A DNA stretch of 64,000 bases from Comamonas testosteroni (lineage in GTDB: Bacteria > Pseudomonadota > Gammaproteobacteria > Burkholderiales > Burkholderiaceae_C): contig CP044131.1 in NCBI GenBank assembly GCA_008727115.1, positions 3,782,001-3,846,000 on the forward strand. Reading direction: 5' to 3'. The number at the start of each line of letters is the position of its first letter. Position 1 is the first letter of the stretch. The notes beneath the pieces were generated by a model that saw only the letters and a program-made list of their open reading frames with translations, was not told the DNA's origin and did no database searches. Positions 56,543 through 64,000 of this stretch are shown here, piece after piece. The position numbers were made by a program, and so were the translations under genes.

Positions 56543-57831
56543 CAAGATCCAGTCCCTTCACGGGTGATACGCCAGTGCCCGGCTTCACGCTTGAGCTTGA
56601 GCGTTTTCATCGTCGTAGTCTTGAGTGCGCCAGCCTCATAGTTCTGCCGAAACCGCGCAGTAGCCTCATTACCGCGGACCTCGACCTTCATGTTTCTCAG
56701 TGTCACGTTGATGGAATTTTTTCCAACGATTCGGACACGGCGCACCTCTCGCCACCGCCCTATGCTTTCTCCACCATTGGGAGTGAACTCGTCACTGTAA
56801 GCAGCAAAATAGCGCTTGAGATCTTGCCCCTCCCAGGCTGCGGCCCAAGCCTGAACCGCATCTTCCACCTCTACTGCTTCCACTGCACCGGCATCAGCGG
56901 CCTGTTTCTTCGCATCCACGGCTTTCGCCTGTGCCAGCTTTGCAGCTTCCGCCTTGGCTTCCGCTGCCTTCGCCTCTGCCAGCTTGGTTGCTTCCGCCTT
57001 GGCCTCCGCTGCCTTCGCCTGTGCCAGCTTGGCTGCTTCCGCCTTGGCCTCCGCTGCCTTCGCCTCTGCCAGCTTGGCTGCTTCCGCCTTGGCCTCCGCT
57101 GCCTTCGCCTGCGCCAGCTTGGCTGCTTCCGCCTTGGCTTCCGCTGCCTTCGCCTGTGCCAGCTTGGCTGCTTCCGCCTTGGCTTCCGCTGCCTTCGCCT
57201 GTGCCAGCTTGGCTGCTTCCGCCTTCTCCGCAGCAGAAGCCACCACGGGCTGAGTTGAAGGAGCCGCCTTTGCCTCACCAGCCCCCGATCTCGGGAAGAC
57301 TTGTGTAATCAACGCCAGCTTGGGCTGAACCGATTGACGCGCGCCATCGAGGGTCAGAGCTCGTGAATAGGCCTCACTGGCCATGCGCGCATAAAGGTCA
57401 CCGAGATTTTCATGTGCCGTGGCGTAGCTCGGATTGGTACGAATCGCTTGATCCAAAACCTCCGCCGCCTTGCGCTCCTGTCCCTCAGCGGCATAAAGCA
57501 CAGCCAGATTGTTATAGGGCTCTGGCAACTGAGGGTAGTCGCGCGTCAATGCAGTGAACAACTTGATGGCTTGGGAATTTTGCTTTTGTTCTGCCGCAAT
57601 CACACCTTGCAGAAAGCGCATTTGCAGATGGTTTGGATTCTGCTTGAGGTAACGGTCTGCCTGCTTTGCAGCCTGACTCATCTTGCCCTCCTCAATCAGC
57701 CGCGACACCTCATTGACCTCTTCCTGTGCATGCGCTGGCACTCCCAGCAAGGCCACTCCGGCGGCCAGTGCCACAGCTGCCGCAAGGTGCCCCAGACGAG
57801 AAACACGCAAAGGAACTCGGGGCTGAATCAT
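56542..57831 (-). CDS. TPR protein with TolA-like Ala/Lys/Glu repeats and NTF2-like domain
   Basis: The product is 429 residues from the ATG at 57831. A signal peptide ends VPAHA-QEE. TPR-type helices (residues about 40-160) contain NPNHLQMRFLQGVIAAEQKQ and PEPYNNLAVLYAAEGQERKA. Residues about 200-305 are seven copies of a 15-residue unit (AEAAKLAQAKAAEAK) like TolA domain II, predicted to be a long helix. A C-terminal NTF2-like domain follows, similar to that of the downstream transpeptidase. It likely works with that enzyme in the periplasm. Its upstream region is cut 23 bp before the start by an IS30 element. Confidence 0.87.
   Translation of the reverse strand: MIQPRVPLRVSRLGHLAAAVALAAGVALLGVPAHAQEEVNEVSRLIEEGKMSQAAKQADRYLKQNPNHLQMRFLQGVIAAEQKQNSQAIKLFTALTRDYPQLPEPYNNLAVLYAAEGQERKAAEVLDQAIRTNPSYATAHENLGDLYARMASEAYSRALTLDGARQSVQPKLALITQVFPRSGAGEAKAAPSTQPVVASAAEKAEAAKLAQAKAAEAKAEAAKLAQAKAAEAKAEAAKLAQAKAAEAKAEAAKLAEAKAAEAKAEAAKLAQAKAAEAKAEATKLAEAKAAEAKAEAAKLAQAKAVDAKKQAADAGAVEAVEVEDAVQAWAAAWEGQDLKRYFAAYSDEFTPNGGESIGRWREVRRVRIVGKNSINVTLRNMKVEVRGNEATARFRQNYEAGALKTTTMKTLKLKREAGHWRITREGTGS
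56925..57235. repeat. 45-bp tandem repeat in the TPR gene
   Basis: About seven copies of a 45-bp unit (GCCAGCTTGGCTGCTTCCGC on the plus strand) encode the Ala/Lys/Glu helix. Copies differ mainly by Q/E changes and single substitutions. Confidence 0.9.
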
Positions 57832-57854
57832 AAAACGCTCTCTGGAGATAGGAG

Positions 57855-58978
57855 TGGCGGATTCAAATGTGAAGTGCAACACCTGCAACCGTTAAGGTCA
57901 GCAGATGTCAGCAAGTCGTTCGTCCTATCGCCAACTTCAACCAGAAGACAGAGTCACCATAGCCAGTTTGCTGCTGCAGCGTCATAGCGTACGCAGCATT
58001 GCGCGTTTGCTAGGGCGCAGTGCCAGCACCGTCAGCCGTGAGATTGCTCGCAACTCAGTATCCAGCGATGGATATGCCAGCAGGCAAGCGCAACAGCAGT
58101 GGCTTTACAGAAGACGCAGCACAAGATCTGATCCCAAGCTTCATTCACAAGGGATCTTGTGGTTCTTGGTATTGCATTTCTTGCGTTTGCGTTGGTCACC
58201 AGAGCAAATTGCGCTGACACTTGCACGCCTGTACCCCAAAGGCCATGAGCTACGCGTGTCGCACGAAACCATCTACAACTGCATCTATGCCCAGCCCGTG
58301 GGTGAGTTGCGCAAGGAATTGATTGCCACTTTGCGCCATGCTCACAACAAACGGCTGCCCCGTAGCAAAGGACAGGATCGTCGTGGACAGATCCCAGACA
58401 TGCTCAGCATCCACGTACGTCCGCCTGAAGTTGAGGATCGGCAGTTCCCAGGGCATTGGGAAGGTGACCTCATCAAGGGTGCTGGCAATGCAAGTGCCGT
58501 AGGCACCTTGGTCGAGCGCACCAGCCGACTGCTCATGCTGGTCAAGTTGCCTGCGTTCAAACCAGCCAGTGCAGCCAATGTCATGCAAGCCTTTACAGAT
58601 AAGCTGCTGGGCATTGCGCAGCCCATGCGCCAAAGCATGACGTACGACCAGGGCAAGGAGATGGCGCTACACAAGCAATTGACCGCCAACACGGGCGTGG
58701 CGGTGTACTTCTGTGACCCACACAGCCCGTGGCAGCGTGGCTCCAACGAGAACATGAATGGCTTGGTGCGCCAGTACCTGCCCAAAGGCATGGATCTGAG
58801 CATCTACAGCCAAGAGCAACTCGATGCGATTGCTGATGAAATCAACAACCGCCCTCGCAAGGGCCTTGGGGTACGATCACCGCTGTCGGTTTATCGAGAG
58901 CTACTGATCAACTCTCCCCAGCACTCCACCCTCATCCATTGAATTCAAGGGTGTTGCACTTCACATTTGAATCCGCCA
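57855..58978 (+). mobile_element. IS30-family insertion sequence
   Basis: Terminal inverted repeats TGGCGGATTCAAATGTGAAG (continuing GTGCAACACC) are perfect over 29 bp at 57855-57883 and, inverted, at 58950-58978. The 1124-bp element holds one transposase. No convincing target duplication is visible (flanks GAG and GTG). It is inserted just upstream of the TPR/L,D-transpeptidase operon. Confidence 0.93.
57905..58942 (+). CDS. IS30-family transposase
   Basis: The 345-residue protein has an N-terminal HTH (VRSIARLLGRSASTVSREIA) and a DDE core: GHWEGDLIKGAG, TYDQGKEMA and SNENMNGLVRQYLPKG. The ATG is preceded by AAGGT. The gene is intact and runs from TIR to TIR, so the element may be active. 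Confidence 0.95.
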   Translation: MSASRSSYRQLQPEDRVTIASLLLQRHSVRSIARLLGRSASTVSREIARNSVSSDGYASRQAQQQWLYRRRSTRSDPKLHSQGILWFLVLHFLRLRWSPEQIALTLARLYPKGHELRVSHETIYNCIYAQPVGELRKELIATLRHAHNKRLPRSKGQDRRGQIPDMLSIHVRPPEVEDRQFPGHWEGDLIKGAGNASAVGTLVERTSRLLMLVKLPAFKPASAANVMQAFTDKLLGIAQPMRQSMTYDQGKEMALHKQLTANTGVAVYFCDPHSPWQRGSNENMNGLVRQYLPKGMDLSIYSQEQLDAIADEINNRPRKGLGVRSPLSVYRELLINSPQHSTLIH

Positions 58979-58987
58979 GTGAAAAAA

Positions 58988-59019
58988 CAGGCTTGTTTGT
59001 CAATACACAAACGCACCTG
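58988..59019. repeat. Inverted repeat next to the IS30 element
   Basis: CAGGCTTGTTTGT and ACAAACGCACCTG flank 6 bp and match in 10 of 13 positions, 10 bp outside the IS30 right end. It could be an operator of the original divergent promoter region. The remainder of 58979-59359 contains no gene that I can support. Confidence 0.4.
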
Positions 59020-59363
59020 TACGGTGTCAAAACATCGGTCATTTTATAGGTAGAGAACGTATGAACTGCTATGCGGATTTCAATGCCCTACCGATTCCCC
59101 CTCAACTGAAACAGCCCCTTCAAGCCCGTCGAAGCGGTAGTCGACTCTGAGCTGCTACACCACAGAACATGCTCCTCACCAAGGATTTCTACGCCGCAAA
59201 ACAGCATTCACACCGCTCAAGTCAGAGGTACCCCACCTTCGGCGCAGAGACTCGCGGCATCAGGATATTTGAGAAAAGCAAATAAAAGGAGTACTTATCG
59301 TTTGCGAATATTGAATATCAAATAGTTTTTTGCATGAAACCAATAAACAACAAGAGCTCTTAG

Positions 59364-60534
59364 GGAACCTCTGCAAAACTCGATTTCAAGCGTGATAGTG
59401 CTTGAACGAGTGTGATGTTTGCTTGCCTGTGACACTCAAGATGCCCGCGTTTCGCGGGCATCTTGCTTTTTACGCACCCACACCAGGCTTGGGTTGGCTG
59501 TTCACTAGCAAACGGCCACGGGCCATCCACAAGTTCGCCAAGGCAAACAGGGTATGCAATTGCTGCGTGTTCTTTCTCAAGCCTCGGTAGCGAACTTTGA
59601 CGTGGCCAAACTGACGCTTGATGACTCTGAATGGGTGTTCGACCTTGGCCCGGATTTTGGACTTCACCTGCTCAAGCTGCTCTTGCATGGCCGATACCGG
59701 GTGCTGAAGGTCTAGAGCCTTGCGCTGGCTGCGCTTCATGGCGATATGCCATTGGAATTTGCGCTCAGGTTCTGGCGTCGGCATGTCGGGGCGTTTATCT
59801 GCACCTTGGTAGCCTGCATCGCCATAGCCATCAACCTCTTTTCCATGCAGCAGGCTGTTGGCTTCAACGACATCACTGACGTTGGCCGAAGTGCCTCGCA
59901 CTGTGTGCACCAGACCAGAATCAGCATCCACGCCAATATGGGCCTTCATGCCGAAGTACCACTGATTGCCCTTCTTGGTCTGGTGCATTTCAGGATCACG
60001 AGATTTGGTGCTGTTTTTGGTTGAACTGGGAGCTGCAATCAGCGTCGCATCCACAATGGTTCCCGTGCGAAGCAGCAGCTTTTTACGCTCCAGCAAGTCC
60101 GTGACCGTCTTCAGAATTTGCTCGGCCAGTTTGTGTCTTTCCAATAGATGACGAAACCGCAGGATAGTGCTCTCATCAGGCGTGGCACTGCCCCATGACA
60201 GGCCAACGAATTCCCGAAACAAGGGCATGTCATGCAGCGCTTCTTCCATAGCTGGATCACTGAGGTTGAACCACTGCTGCATAAAGTGAATGCGCAGCAG
60301 CATCTCCACAGGAAATGGAGGCCGCCCTTTGTGACCTTCAGGTGCATATGGCGCAATCAAGTCCACCAACTCTTGCCATGGAACGACTTGCTGCATCTGC
60401 TCCAGGAATTCGCGTTTGCGTGTTTTTTTGGTGGAAAGGTTCAGGCCAAGATCAAATTGCTGCATAGGCCGGGATGCTGCCGCACCCGGCACGCATGTGC
60501 AAGCACATGCGTTGGGGATTTATGCAGAGGTTCC
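59364..60534 (-). mobile_element. IS5-family insertion sequence with 4-bp target duplication
   Basis: Ends GGAACCTCTGCA (59364) and TGCAGAGGTTCC (to 60534) are perfect inverted repeats. The flanks are direct repeats TTAG at 59360-59363 and 60535-60538, the 4-bp duplication typical of IS5. The length is 1171 bp with one intact transposase on the minus strand. An 11-bp hairpin (AAGATGCCCGC/GCGGGCATCTT, 59438-59464) lies after the transposase stop as a likely terminator. Confidence 0.95.
59470..60465 (-). CDS. IS5-family transposase
   Basis: From the ATG at 60465 the product is 331 residues, MQQFDLGLNLSTKKTRKREF. A DUF772-type N-terminal domain (GRPPFPVEMLLRIHFMQQWF) precedes the DDE core: IVDATLIAAPSSTKN, GDAGYQGADKR and KVEHPFRVIKRQFGHVKVRY. 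A GTG 27 bp upstream is an alternative start. There are no disruptions. Confidence 0.94.
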   Translation of the reverse strand: MQQFDLGLNLSTKKTRKREFLEQMQQVVPWQELVDLIAPYAPEGHKGRPPFPVEMLLRIHFMQQWFNLSDPAMEEALHDMPLFREFVGLSWGSATPDESTILRFRHLLERHKLAEQILKTVTDLLERKKLLLRTGTIVDATLIAAPSSTKNSTKSRDPEMHQTKKGNQWYFGMKAHIGVDADSGLVHTVRGTSANVSDVVEANSLLHGKEVDGYGDAGYQGADKRPDMPTPEPERKFQWHIAMKRSQRKALDLQHPVSAMQEQLEQVKSKIRAKVEHPFRVIKRQFGHVKVRYRGLRKNTQQLHTLFALANLWMARGRLLVNSQPKPGVGA

Positions 60535-60658
60535 TTAGCTCCTTCTTTTGAAACCTTCCCATTACATCCATTGCCGTCCAGTCTGTTTAGAGATTGCCAA
60601 CAGAAGCACGCCTCAGGCTACAGCCAAGGCAACTTCGAAGTAACGTTTATCTCGGAAC

Positions 60659-60672
60659 GTGTTACGTAACAC
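60659..60672. promoter_or_regulatory. Perfect palindrome upstream of the sigma-54 promoter
   Basis: GTGTTACGTAACAC is a perfect 14-bp palindrome about 124 bp upstream of the -24 element. TAACGTT and CGTAACGC occur nearby. Position and symmetry suit a binding site for a bacterial enhancer-binding protein. Confidence 0.45.
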
Positions 60673-60795
60673 AAGGCGTAACGCATGGCGTAGCCCCTGC
60701 ACAGCACAGCCGAATCAGCTGCTCAAAGCGCATTGAACCGCTCAAATACTATGCTAAAGCCATCAGTTAGCACATAAATTGCAGCTAATTCGCAA

Positions 60796-60811
60796 TGGCA
60801 CGCTTGTTGCT
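60796..60811 (+). promoter_or_regulatory. Sigma-54 promoter for the large repeat protein
   Basis: TGGCACGCTTGTTGCT matches the -24/-12 consensus TGGCAC-N5-TTGCW in every defined position, with GG and GC 12 bp apart. The predicted transcription start (about 60821) gives a 26-nt leader with GGAG before the ATG at 60847. Confidence 0.8.
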
Positions 60812-60846
60812 TCATGCATCCAGACACATCCACTGGAGCCAATGAC

Positions 60847-63800
60847 ATGAGCACTTCATCCACCCCGTCCACAAGCCTCGCATCTGCGGGTAACGCCCTG
60901 CCCGCAAATTCCCCAGTGAGCATGGTTGCTCAGGCCCAGATACCTGCTGAGAGTGCTGCGCAGCCAGCTGTTGCCACTCTGAGCCAAGCCAACGCCGGAG
61001 TGCAGATCGTGCGCGGCGGACAGACCATAGCCGGACGAGCTGGCGAAGTTCTGCTGATTGGAGACAAGCTGAGCGTCCCCAATGGCTCCAGTGCCCAAGC
61101 GCTGTTCAAAGGCCCCGGTGGCCAGACTCTGATTGCCGACTTCACGCCCGGCACCGAAGCAACTCTGGCCTACCGCACCACAGACGAAGGGACAGGAGCG
61201 CCTGTCCTGGACGTCACCTCTGGCCATGTAGAAGTCAGCCCTGCAGACGACGGCAACACCGCGGGCCTTATCGTCTCTCAAGACTCTACTGAAGCCATGG
61301 CAGGCGGCTCCGTACTCGGGGACTATCTGATTGCCGGCCTGATCGGTGCCGGCGCAGGCGCGCTGATCGCCTCCAGCAACGACGACGACAGCTCTTCGTC
61401 CCCCCAGCCGCCCGTTACCCCCACTGTCCCTACGGATCCGACCAATCCTACGGATCCCACCAATCCTACGGATCCGACCAATCCTACGGATCCCACCAAT
61501 CCTACGGATCCGACCAATCCTACGGATCCGACCAATCCTACGGATCCCACCAATCCTACGGATCCGACCAATCCTACGGATCCGACCAACCCTACGGATC
61601 CGACCAACCCTACGGATCCGACCAACCCTACGGATCCGACCAACCCTACGGATCCGACCAATCCTACGGATCCGACCAATCCTACGGATCCCACCAATCC
61701 TACGGATCCGACCAATCCTACGGATCCGACCAACCCTACGGATCCGACCAACCCTACGGATCCGACCAACCCTACGGATCCGACCAACCCTACGGATCCG
61801 ACCAATCCTACGGATCCCACCAACCCTACGGATCCCACAGATCCCGGTGATCCACTGCTTGACCCGGCACAGGAGCTGGCCTCTACCCTTATCGAAAGCT
61901 TGGATAAACTTCTGGGTCTGGATGGGCAGTTGGGCGCGCTCGTCGCGACTACAGGTGATACGACCACCCTTCTCAGCGATGCACTGGGAGGTTTGCTAGG
62001 TTTTGAATTCAACCCTGATGACCCCAATGGCCTTGACCCGCTGGACGACGCCATTAGCGGCGTTGCCGACAAACTGGGCGCCATCCTCGACCCTCTCCTG
62101 AAAGACCTGCTGCCCGGAGGCATCGGCCAGGCGCTGACGGACTCGCTGGGCCTGCAGGTGGACTACGTCACCGACGGCATTGCCAACTTGCTGACCGATG
62201 GTTTCCTGGGTGGCCTGCTGATGGGACTGGGCCTGCAGGAGTCGCTGGGCGGCCTCGTGGGCGCAGGCGGCAAGCTTGAAGGTATCTTGAACAACCTGCT
62301 GGGCGAAGACGCCTTGCTGGGCGGCCTGCTGGCAGAGCAAGGCCTGATCGGCGGCCTGCTGGCCAATGACGGTCTGGTAGGACAGTTGCTCAACGAAAAT
62401 GGCCTGGTCGGCCAGTTGCTCAGCGACAAAGGCCTGGTTGGCGGCCTGCTGACCGAGGGCGGAGCCCTCAACAGCCTGCTGGGTGCCATCCTCAAGGACA
62501 ACACCCTTCTGGGCAACCTGCTGGGCGATGCACTGGGCGACAACGCCCTGCTCAGCGGACTGCTGGGCAACAACGGCGCTCTCAATGGCCTGCTCCTCGA
62601 TGAAAACAGTCTACTTGCCGCCCTGTTGGGCTCCGGTGGCCTGCTCGGCGGTCTCACCGATGCCCTGTCGTCGCTGCTGATGCCCCTGGTATCCGACCTG
62701 GCCGCCTCCCTGGGACTGGATCCGGTACTTGACGGTGTACTCGACGCTCTGCTCGGCGACGAAGGCCTGGTCAGCGGCTTGCTCGATGCGCTTTTGGGCG
62801 ACTCCGGCGTTCTCACCGGCTTGCTCGGCGGCGACAACGGCCTGCTCACCGGCGACGGCCTGCTCGGCGCACTGTTGGCCGGTGACGGCCCTGTCAGCCA
62901 GTTGCTGGACGGCCTGCTCGGCGAAAACGGTGTTCTCACCGGCCTGCTCGGCGAAAACGCCCTGGGCGGTGCACTGGGGGGCGACCTGCTGAATGGACTG
63001 CTCAGCGACAACGGCCTGATCGGCGGCCTGCTGGTCGGTCTGGTCGGCGAAAACGGACTGCTCTCCGGCCTGCTCGGCGATGGCCTGCTTGGCAGCGTCA
63101 CCAATGGCGGCCTGCTGGACGGCCTGCTCGGCGGCAATGGGCTGCTCGGTGGGCTGCTCGGTGAGAACGGCCTGCTCGGCGGTCTGCTCGGCAGCGACGA
63201 CGGCAACCTCGTCGGTGGACTGCTGGACGGACTGCTCGGAGAACACGGCTTGCTCGGCGGTCTGCTCGGTGGCGGCGGCCTGCTGGGAGGTCTGACCGAG
63301 GGCGGTCTGCTCAGCGGTTTGCTCGGTGACGAAGGCTTGTTGGGCGGTCTACTCGGCGGCCTGCTTGGCGGCAACGGCTCGGGCCTGCTGGACGGTCTGC
63401 TGGGCGACAACGGCCTGCTCTCCAGCCTGCTGGGTGACGGCGGCCTGCTCTCCGGCCTGCTCGGCGGCGAAGGCGGCGGCTTGGGCGATCTGCTCAACGG
63501 CCTGCTCGGCGGCCTGCTCGGCGGCGAAGGCGGCGCACTCGGCGGCCTGCTCGGCGGCAACCAGGGCCTGCTCGACGGCCTGCTCGGCGACCAGAACCTG
63601 CTGAACAGCCTGCTCGGCGAAAACGGCCTGGTTGGCAACCTGCTGGGCAACGAAGGCCTGCTGGGCAGCCTGCTCGGCGGCCTGCTCGGCGTCGGTAGCG
63701 AGCGCGGCCTGCTGGGCAGCCTGCTCGGCGAAAACGGACTGATCGGCGACCTGCTCAGCGGGCTCGGCGGCGACTCCAACCTGCTGGGCGCCGTCCTCGG

Positions 63801-64000
63801 CGAAAACGGCCTGGTCAACAACCTGCTGGGCAGCGATGGCCTGCTGGGAGGACTGCTCGGCGGCGGCGGCTTGCTCGGCGAGGATGGCCTTCTGGGCGGC
63901 TTGCTCGGCGGCCTGCTGGGCAATGACAACGGCGGTCTACTTGGCAACCTCGTCGGCGACGGTGGCCTGTTGGGCGGTCTGCTCAACGGCCTGCTGGGTG
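60847..64000 (+). CDS. Giant Leu/Gly-repeat surface protein with FecR/retention-module-like N terminus (3' end outside window)
   Basis: The ATG at 60847 (GGAG upstream) opens a frame with no stop to the window end (at least 1051 residues). Residues 50-130 (ANAGVQIVRGGQTIAGRAGE, VLLIGDKLSVPNGSSAQALF) resemble a FecR-like fold or the N-terminal retention module of LapA/BapA adhesins. A short hydrophobic Gly/Ala segment at about 155-176 (YLIAGLIGAGAGALIASS) precedes an acidic patch. Residues 195-335 are DPTNPT repeats. From about 478 on come decapeptide repeats of the form LLG-x-x-GLLGG. No Sec signal is visible, which fits type I secretion. It is likely a secreted or cell-surface biofilm protein under sigma-54 control. 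I do not recognise the repeat family. Confidence 0.85.
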   Translation, partial: MSTSSTPSTSLASAGNALPANSPVSMVAQAQIPAESAAQPAVATLSQANAGVQIVRGGQTIAGRAGEVLLIGDKLSVPNGSSAQALFKGPGGQTLIADFTPGTEATLAYRTTDEGTGAPVLDVTSGHVEVSPADDGNTAGLIVSQDSTEAMAGGSVLGDYLIAGLIGAGAGALIASSNDDDSSSSPQPPVTPTVPTDPTNPTDPTNPTDPTNPTDPTNPTDPTNPTDPTNPTDPTNPTDPTNPTDPTNPTDPTNPTDPTNPTDPTNPTDPTNPTDPTNPTDPTNPTDPTNPTDPTNPTDPTNPTDPTNPTDPTNPTDPTNPTDPTNPTDPTDPGDPLLDPAQELASTLIESLDKLLGLDGQLGALVATTGDTTTLLSDALGGLLGFEFNPDDPNGLDPLDDAISGVADKLGAILDPLLKDLLPGGIGQALTDSLGLQVDYVTDGIANLLTDGFLGGLLMGLGLQESLGGLVGAGGKLEGILNNLLGEDALLGGLLAEQGLIGGLLANDGLVGQLLNENGLVGQLLSDKGLVGGLLTEGGALNSLLGAILKDNTLLGNLLGDALGDNALLSGLLGNNGALNGLLLDENSLLAALLGSGGLLGGLTDALSSLLMPLVSDLAASLGLDPVLDGVLDALLGDEGLVSGLLDALLGDSGVLTGLLGGDNGLLTGDGLLGALLAGDGPVSQLLDGLLGENGVLTGLLGENALGGALGGDLLNGLLSDNGLIGGLLVGLVGENGLLSGLLGDGLLGSVTNGGLLDGLLGGNGLLGGLLGENGLLGGLLGSDDGNLVGGLLDGLLGEHGLLGGLLGGGGLLGGLTEGGLLSGLLGDEGLLGGLLGGLLGGNGSGLLDGLLGDNGLLSSLLGDGGLLSGLLGGEGGGLGDLLNGLLGGLLGGEGGALGGLLGGNQGLLDGLLGDQNLLNSLLGENGLVGNLLGNEGLLGSLLGGLLGVGSERGLLGSLLGENGLIGDLLSGLGGDSNLLGAVLGENGLVNNLLGSDGLLGGLLGGGGLLGEDGLLGGLLGGLLGNDNGGLLGNLVGDGGLLGGLLNGLLG
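61432..61850 (+). repeat. 18-bp tandem repeat (DPTNPT linker)
   Basis: ACGGATCCGACCAATCCT recurs at exact 18-bp spacing with 23 occurrences of ACGGATCC between 61432 and 61835. Variation is confined to CCG/CCC and AAT/AAC third positions. It encodes TDPTNP repeats and could change length by slippage. Confidence 0.95.
62278..64000 (+). repeat. Imperfect 30-bp repeats encoding LLGxxGLLGG
   Basis: More than 50 imperfect units built on GGCCTGCTCGGCGGCCTGCT encode Leu-Leu-Gly-[Asp/Glu/Asn/Gly]-[Asn/Asp/Gly]-Gly-Leu-Leu-Gly-Gly. Units are 7 to 14 residues, mostly 10. The array runs beyond the window. Confidence 0.9.

Noticed and set aside
57850..58983. Target-site duplication of the IS30 element
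   Set aside because: Flanking triplets GAG and GTG do not match, so no duplication is claimed.
59060..59150. 29-codon frame starting MNCYADFNALP between the two insertion sequences
   Set aside because: Short, no motif, no clear ribosome-binding site and no coupling to a neighbour.
61432..61850. Possible CRISPR array (regular 18-bp repeats)
   Set aside because: There are no unique spacers: the repeats are contiguous, coding and in frame.
61323..63986. Long minus-strand frames of GSVGLV and SRPPSRP repeats opposite the giant gene
   Set aside because: They only mirror the tandem DNA repeats. The plus-strand frame has a promoter, ribosome-binding site and domain-like N terminus.

Overview
The window looks like chromosomal DNA of a GC-rich betaproteobacterium of the family Comamonadaceae, most likely Comamonas or a close relative. 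The evidence is the gene content and order: a yraN-diaA-dolP cluster divergent from rsmI, a spc/alpha ribosomal block, a trp operon containing a chorismate mutase-like gene, a SpeD-SpeE fusion of the kind known from Delftia, and two families of short dispersed intergenic repeats. The species is inferred from remembered protein families, not from a search.

Layout. 1-4.8 kb: a carboxylase subunit (cut by the window edge) and an acyl-CoA ligase, divergent from a TetR regulator and a periplasmic binding protein, with a clear operator between them. 4.9-8.9 kb: yggS, the twitching-motility ATPases pilT and pilU, and a hydroxyacid dehydrogenase. 9.0-13.0 kb: dolP-diaA-yraN, rsmI and an Hsp70-like gene. 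13.2-22.3 kb: initiator tRNA-fMet and a 17-gene ribosomal/secY/rpoA block on the minus strand that begins at rplN with its own promoter and leader. 22.5-28.2 kb: glycerol metabolism (glpD, glpR, a GNAT gene, glpK, aqpZ). 28.3-39.4 kb: housekeeping genes (a lipoprotein, proC, ubiA, oxyR, recG, an HD-GYP protein, queA, a Wzz-like protein, ung). 39.6-44.8 kb: a receiver-less winged-helix regulator and the trp operon trpE, chorismate mutase, trpG, trpD, an unlisted 53-residue membrane protein, trpC. 45-57.8 kb: a chalcone isomerase-like protein, speD-speE fusion, gph, rpe, apaG, a large membrane protein, thiL, a DUF4139 protein, pgpA, pncC, and a TPR protein coupled to an L,D-transpeptidase.

57.8-64 kb is the accessory part. 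Two insertion sequences (IS30 and IS5 family, the latter with perfect 4-bp target duplications) sit in the divergent region between the TPR/L,D-transpeptidase operon and a very large repeat protein that runs off the window. The large gene has a near-perfect sigma-54 promoter, an upstream palindrome suited to an enhancer-binding protein, a FecR/retention-module-like N terminus, a nearly perfect 18-bp tandem repeat tract (23 copies, DPTNPT) and then at least 570 residues of Leu/Gly-rich decapeptide repeats. It is the best candidate in the window for an undescribed system, probably a surface or biofilm protein.

Most starts were set by eye from Shine-Dalgarno sequences and family N termini. Several genes use GTG or TTG (pilT, rsmI, recG, rpsD, secY, probably trpE).
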